The translations under genes were made by a program, and so were the position numbers. A model generated the notes under the pieces. That model was not told the DNA's origin and made no database searches. It saw only the letters and a list, made by a program, of their open reading frames with translations. Below, in pieces: positions 60,226 to 64,000 of a stretch of DNA of 64,000 nucleotides. The stretch covers positions 100,355 to 164,354 of the forward strand of contig NZ_VTAV01000011.1 of assembly GCF_008180195.1 (NCBI RefSeq), written 5' to 3'. Each line of letters starts with the position of its first letter. Position 1 is the first letter of the stretch. Source of the stretch: Sphingobacterium phlebotomi (lineage in GTDB: Bacteria > Bacteroidota > Bacteroidia > Sphingobacteriales > Sphingobacteriaceae).

Positions 60226-61830
60226 TTATCCCAACGTGGGATTACTGTGGTTGCTTACTTCGGGATACAATGTATAATTTTTTACCAAGAGTTCATAATC
60301 TGCCAACTCTCTATTTATCCATTCGTCGTCTTTACCTAATTCTTCAGACATAATTTTGGCGACTAGTGGAGCGGCTTCTAAGGAAGCTTGCGCATCCAAT
60401 AGCAGCAATCGAACACGTCTGGCCATAAAATCTTCTACTTTTACCACCATCTCATTTTTACAGGCCCAAATAACTTCGGCAACCGTAAAAGGATAATCCT
60501 GATGAATTCTTTCGGCAAAGGATGGGTTATTATCCATTAACTTTTGGATAGCCACCATGTCCGAACCATATACTTGCCAATGTCCTGGATGTTTGTCAGC
60601 CGTGTATCCATGTAGTGGTAGGTGATTGGTCTTGCAGGGACTTTCGGTAAGATTCGCTGTTTTAATAGCTAAATCTACCGTTTCTTCACCCATTTTCCTG
60701 TAGGTCGTCCATTTGCCTCCGGTTATGGTAATGAGTCCGGATTCACTTTTGATGAGTTTATGGTCTCTGGAAATTTCTTTCGTACTGTTACCGTCACCGT
60801 TTGTAGGGGCGGCAAGCGGTCTTAAACCGGCGAATACACTACGTATGTCTGCGCGGGTAGGCGCATTTTCCAGGTATTCGTCGGCGGTAGAAAGGATAAA
60901 TTCAATTTCTTCTTCCAGCGGTCGGGGCTCAATTTGATGCTCGTTTAGTGGTGTGTCTGTCGTTCCCAATAAGACTTTTCCATGCCAGGGAACACCGAAA
61001 AGAACACGCCCGTCACTGGTTTCCGGTATCATGAGAGCATCTTGATTACCCAAGAACTTTTGATCGATGACAATATGTGCGCCTTGGCTAGGTCGTACAA
61101 GGTTTTTATGTGTGGGCGTGTCCAGTTTAAGAATATCGTCCACAAAAATTCCGGTAGCATTGATAACCACCTTCGTCTGTACATCATGCGTTATTCCGCT
61201 TTCTTTGTCCACGAACGAAAGCCCGTTTACTTTTCCGTTAGCGTCTTTCTGGAAGGCGGTTGCTTCGGCGTAGTTGAGCGTAACAGCGCCATACTCGGTG
61301 GCTGTTTGGGCAAGGTTTATGGCAAGACGAGCGTCGTCAAATTGTCCGTCAAAATACTGTATGCCGCCGCGCAGCCCCTTGGTTTTTACTTTCGGGAGTT
61401 TTTCTACTACTTCCTGTTTGCTTAACAAGGAGGATTTGCCAATACGTAGGCTCCCCGCCATCCAATCATATAGCTTAAGGCCGATGAGAAATTTTAATTT
61501 GCTAAATAAGCTGTAGGAGGGAATAACAAAGCTCTGAACAAAAGAAACATGTGGCGCGTTCTGGAAAATCAGACCGCGTTCTTTTAGTGCCGAATACACG
61601 AGTTTGACATCGCCATTGGCTAAATAACGTACACCGCCGTGAACCAGTTTAGTGCTCTTGCTGGAAGTACCTTTAGCAAAATCGTACTTTTCTACTAAAA
61701 GTGTTTTGTAACCTCGGGAGGCGGCATCGACTGCAATGCCTAGTCCAGTTGCCCCGCCACCGATGATGACAATATCCCATGTGTTATTGTTTTCTACTGT
61801 ATGTATGGCTTCGGTTCGTGTGAAAATCAT
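60226..61830 (-). CDS. glpD: Aerobic glycerol-3-phosphate dehydrogenase
   Basis: FAD enzyme oxidising G3P to DHAP and passing electrons to menaquinone at the membrane. 534 residues: Rossmann motif DIVIIGGGATGLGIAVDAASRGY (19-41), KGTSSKSTKLVHGGVRYLANGD, VINATGIFVDD and GGKWTTYRKMGEE. First gene of glpD-K-F-Q-T. A likely promoter box TATTTTTA (61865-61872) lies between two inverted octamers thought to bind the divergent regulator. Confidence 0.96.
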   Translation of the reverse strand: MIFTRTEAIHTVENNNTWDIVIIGGGATGLGIAVDAASRGYKTLLVEKYDFAKGTSSKSTKLVHGGVRYLANGDVKLVYSALKERGLIFQNAPHVSFVQSFVIPSYSLFSKLKFLIGLKLYDWMAGSLRIGKSSLLSKQEVVEKLPKVKTKGLRGGIQYFDGQFDDARLAINLAQTATEYGAVTLNYAEATAFQKDANGKVNGLSFVDKESGITHDVQTKVVINATGIFVDDILKLDTPTHKNLVRPSQGAHIVIDQKFLGNQDALMIPETSDGRVLFGVPWHGKVLLGTTDTPLNEHQIEPRPLEEEIEFILSTADEYLENAPTRADIRSVFAGLRPLAAPTNGDGNSTKEISRDHKLIKSESGLITITGGKWTTYRKMGEETVDLAIKTANLTESPCKTNHLPLHGYTADKHPGHWQVYGSDMVAIQKLMDNNPSFAERIHQDYPFTVAEVIWACKNEMVVKVEDFMARRVRLLLLDAQASLEAAPLVAKIMSEELGKDDEWINRELADYELLVKNYTLYPEVSNHSNPTLG

Positions 61831-61838
61831 TTTGATTC

Positions 61839-61896
61839 GTTTCGTTAATATTTTTCTTTTGCTGTAAAAATAAGAAAAAACGTAAACAAACGAAAC
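61839..61896. promoter_or_regulatory. glpD/glpR intergenic region with inverted octamers
   Basis: GTTTCGTT (61839-61846) and AACGAAAC (61889-61896) are exact reverse complements flanking a minus-strand TATTTTTA box (61865-61872). They fit a DeoR-type repressor looping or dual site for glpD control. For the regulator itself TTTG (61918-61921) and TATCTTGG (61945-61952) form a possible promoter. Confidence 0.4.
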
Positions 61897-61956
61897 TTTT
61901 TGAAGTTTTTATAATATTTTGATTTACTATTCAGATGGAATGTGTATCTTGGGGCT

Positions 61957-62715
61957 ATGAATAATGTAGAACGCCATCAGTTTATAATCAAGCAGATTGA
62001 AAAAAATGGACATGTTTCTGTAGTTGATTTATGTGAAGAACTGAAAGTTTCTTCTGTCACTATTCGCAAGGACTTACAATTTTTAGAAGATGAAGGCATC
62101 GTGTTCCGTACCCATGGCGGAGCAACCAATGTGAACCCGTATCAAAAAGACCGTTCTATAAACGAAAAGGCGCTCTTACATTCGGATGCTAAGAAATGTA
62201 TAGGGATAGCAGCAGCTAAGTTGGTGGAACCAAACGATTCCATTATTATCGCTTCCGGTACTACTATGCAGTATTTTGCCATGGAGATCGTGCCGCAAGA
62301 GCGATTAACGGTGATTACATCGGCGATCAACGTGACAATGGAACTCATCAAACATGAAAATGTCGATATTATCCAATTGGGTGGGCCTGTAAGAAAGACA
62401 TCTTCTTCTATTACCGGGCGTTATGCCGAAGATTTATTGGGTGACTTTTTTTGCTCTAAGTTATTTATTGGTGTAGATGGTATTGATGCAGAATTTGGAA
62501 TTACCACAACAAATGCACAAGAAGCCTTATTAAATCGCAGGATGATGGAGTCCGCCCACAAGGTCATCGTTTTGGCAGACGCTTCCAAGTTTGACCGAAA
62601 GAGTTTGGGTAAAATTTCTTCGTTGTCCAAAGTAGATATGATTATCAGCGATAGTATACCTGCAAAATACCAACAATTGTGTGACAATCTAGGGATTGAA
62701 TATAAAACATGCTGA
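61957..62715 (+). CDS. DeoR-family regulator of the glp operon (GlpR-like)
   Basis: 252 residues. N-terminal DeoR helix-turn-helix: MNNVERHQFIIKQIEKNGHVSVVDLCEELKVSSVTIRKDLQFLEDEGIVFRTHGGA (1-56); C-terminal sugar-phosphate sensor domain with DSIIIASGTTMQYFA and VIVLADASKFDRKS, where phospho-ligand binds. Divergent to glpD, so G3P-responsive repression of glp genes is the natural reading. A GTG at 61942 is an alternative start without support. Confidence 0.9.
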   Translation: MNNVERHQFIIKQIEKNGHVSVVDLCEELKVSSVTIRKDLQFLEDEGIVFRTHGGATNVNPYQKDRSINEKALLHSDAKKCIGIAAAKLVEPNDSIIIASGTTMQYFAMEIVPQERLTVITSAINVTMELIKHENVDIIQLGGPVRKTSSSITGRYAEDLLGDFFCSKLFIGVDGIDAEFGITTTNAQEALLNRRMMESAHKVIVLADASKFDRKSLGKISSLSKVDMIISDSIPAKYQQLCDNLGIEYKTC

Positions 62716-62723
62716 GGACAAGT

Positions 62724-63983
62724 TTAGATACTTGCTTTCCTCATCTGTGCTTCCAGTATGCCGTCGATGACAATGCTGATGTTTCCCATTAAACTTGCAT
62801 CGCGCCGTAACTCCGAGAGCGTGACTTTCGTGTCTTCTCGAATCTTCGCCATACTATAAGTGTTGATTGATTGGATAATGGGAATGGTAATGTACTGCTT
62901 GGCCTCTGCAATTTTCCCACCGAGTATGATTACCTCCGGATTGAACAGTTGTATAAGGGTGGCAATACCTTTGCCCAAGCTGTTTCCTAGTTTGGACAAC
63001 ATGCTTATTGCAAATTGATCACCTTGATTAGCGGCTTCGATAACGATATGCGGCTCTATTTCATTGATTTCCTGTCCGGATAAGCGGTTTAGTAGAGAGT
63101 GCTGTCCCGACTTAATTCCTTCTTTTACCATTCTGGCAAGTGCGATTCCGGAAGCTACGGTCTCCAGGCAGCCTCGCTTGCCGCAATAGCACAAGGCGCC
63201 GTCATCTACAAAAGGCATGTGGCCGATCTCACCGGAAAATCCTTTGGCTCCTTTTCTGACCTTTCCATCCATGATAATGCCCAAACCAATTCCCCAATCC
63301 AATAGGACAACCAGTGCGTCTTTTCGGTCTTTGGCCAATCCGTGACGAGATTCGGCAATAGTAGCCGATTTAACGTCGTTTTCAATAAATACCGGATAAG
63401 GAAACACCTGTTCGAGATTCTCTTTCAGGTTAAACCTCCCTTCCGAAAGATAAGTATAATTGATGTATTCCTCACTGCTGATCAAGCCGGGCATACTCAT
63501 TCCGATTCCAAGTATTTTGCTGGTATCAATGTCTGAATCCCGGATCAGCGCATCAATAAAATCTCGAATCGTATTTAGGACGGATATATCTTTGGAAATG
63601 GAAAGCGGTAGTTGCCTAATGCCGCTAACATTATTGTTGTTGTTGTCGAAAATGGCTGCCCGTACGTGGAAACGCTCCATGTCTATGCTCACGACATAGT
63701 AAGAGCCATCCTTCAATCCATAGAGATCCGGTTTTCTTCCACCGACAGATAAACCCTTTCCTTTTTTTTCAATCAGGTCAAGATCGGCAAGTTCCGCTAC
63801 CAGATTTTGGCACGTGGGATGGCTTATGCCTAGTTTTGTAAATAGTTCTAGTATAGAAGACGGGCCATTTTCGTATAACTGTTTTATTAGATTAATTTTT
63901 TGAGCATACTTTTTCCGGTCGACATTTCCCATGTCAACAATGTCTTGATCAATAGTACCAAGTATAGGGTCAGCTAGTGACAT
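62724..63983 (-). CDS. ROK-family transcriptional regulator
   Basis: 419 residues: N-terminal MarR-like winged helix (about 20-85; SILELFTKLGISHPTCQNLVAELADLDLIEKKGKGLSVGGRKPDLY) fused to a ROK sugar-kinase fold (about 90-410) with ALVVLLDWGIGLGIIMDG, FSGEIGHMPF and the zinc motif CYCGKRGCLE. Similar to NagC/XylR/Mlc regulators; effector is a sugar or sugar phosphate, unknown. Convergent with the DeoR gene (8 nt). The target operon is not in the window. The gene is complete: its ATG is at 63983. Confidence 0.93.
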   Translation of the reverse strand: MSLADPILGTIDQDIVDMGNVDRKKYAQKINLIKQLYENGPSSILELFTKLGISHPTCQNLVAELADLDLIEKKGKGLSVGGRKPDLYGLKDGSYYVVSIDMERFHVRAAIFDNNNNNVSGIRQLPLSISKDISVLNTIRDFIDALIRDSDIDTSKILGIGMSMPGLISSEEYINYTYLSEGRFNLKENLEQVFPYPVFIENDVKSATIAESRHGLAKDRKDALVVLLDWGIGLGIIMDGKVRKGAKGFSGEIGHMPFVDDGALCYCGKRGCLETVASGIALARMVKEGIKSGQHSLLNRLSGQEINEIEPHIVIEAANQGDQFAISMLSKLGNSLGKGIATLIQLFNPEVIILGGKIAEAKQYITIPIIQSINTYSMAKIREDTKVTLSELRRDASLMGNISIVIDGILEAQMRKASI

Positions 63984-64000
63984 CTGATATAATTAAAAAT

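Noticed and set aside
1..64000. tRNA, rRNA, CRISPR, IS elements, prophage
   Set aside because: Intergenic regions were read on both strands; no cloverleaf candidates, repeat-spacer arrays, transposase genes or terminal inverted repeats were seen.

Overview
The window comes from a Bacteroidota chromosome, most likely family Sphingobacteriaceae (Sphingobacterium/Olivibacter/Pedobacter relatives). The evidence is protein content (Bacteroidota-type BamA with two OmpH/Skp genes upstream, SufS-SufE, menaquinone methyltransferase, DUF4783, DUF3467, acyl-ACP desaturase) and many upstream regions carrying the Bacteroidota -7 promoter box TAnnTTTG. Genes are densely packed and mostly housekeeping. I see no rRNA, tRNA, CRISPR array, IS element, phage or integrase, and no obvious transferred island. 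Genus-level placement is inference.

Layout. 1-4.7 kb: gpmI, a secreted DUF4783 protein, nadC, plsY, an M48 lipoprotein protease. 4.7-10.7 kb (minus): PolX/PHP protein with an altered polymerase site, NDH-2, a 2Fe-2S ferredoxin, a TrxR-like ferredoxin-NADP reductase, a MarR regulator and an acyl-ACP desaturase; together these could form an NADPH-to-desaturase electron chain. 10.8-16.4 kb: sufS-sufE, murI, a Wzi/RemB-like outer-membrane protein, aroQ, lgt. 16.5-23.7 kb: M42 peptidase, DUF3467, a GNAT-nitrilase fusion, a thioesterase, DUF819 membrane protein, two Gfo/Idh/MocA oxidoreductases. 23.7-34.3 kb: queE; thrS-infC-rpmI-rplT; then on the minus strand CBS protein, nadK, uppS, bamA and two OmpH proteins. 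34.5-40.3 kb: an acyltransferase pair resembling the glycine-lipid enzymes GlsA/GlsB, YqeY, an SDR, ubiE/menG, dnaB. 40.3-42.1 kb: NTF2-like secreted protein and metA.

42.2-45.8 kb is the most unusual part. A gene-poor stretch holds paired direct repeats at a 22-nt period (resembling LytTR operators), then two very short ORFs, of which the 47-codon second one has its own strong terminator. After that come an LpxL-like acyltransferase, a divergent LytS-type histidine kinase and an overlapping LytTR response regulator. I read it as a candidate peptide (possibly acylated) signalling or bacteriocin cassette. A DUF485-ActP symporter pair lies directly downstream and is the alternative target of the two-component system.

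48.2-55.6 kb: dcp, TetR, fabV, asnA, an A-type Fe-S carrier, an IscS-type cysteine desulfurase preceded by an unlisted 48-residue ORF. 55.7-64 kb: a complete glycerol/glycerol-3-phosphate regulon (glpD-K-F-Q-T on minus, DeoR-family glpR-like on plus) and a ROK-family regulator.
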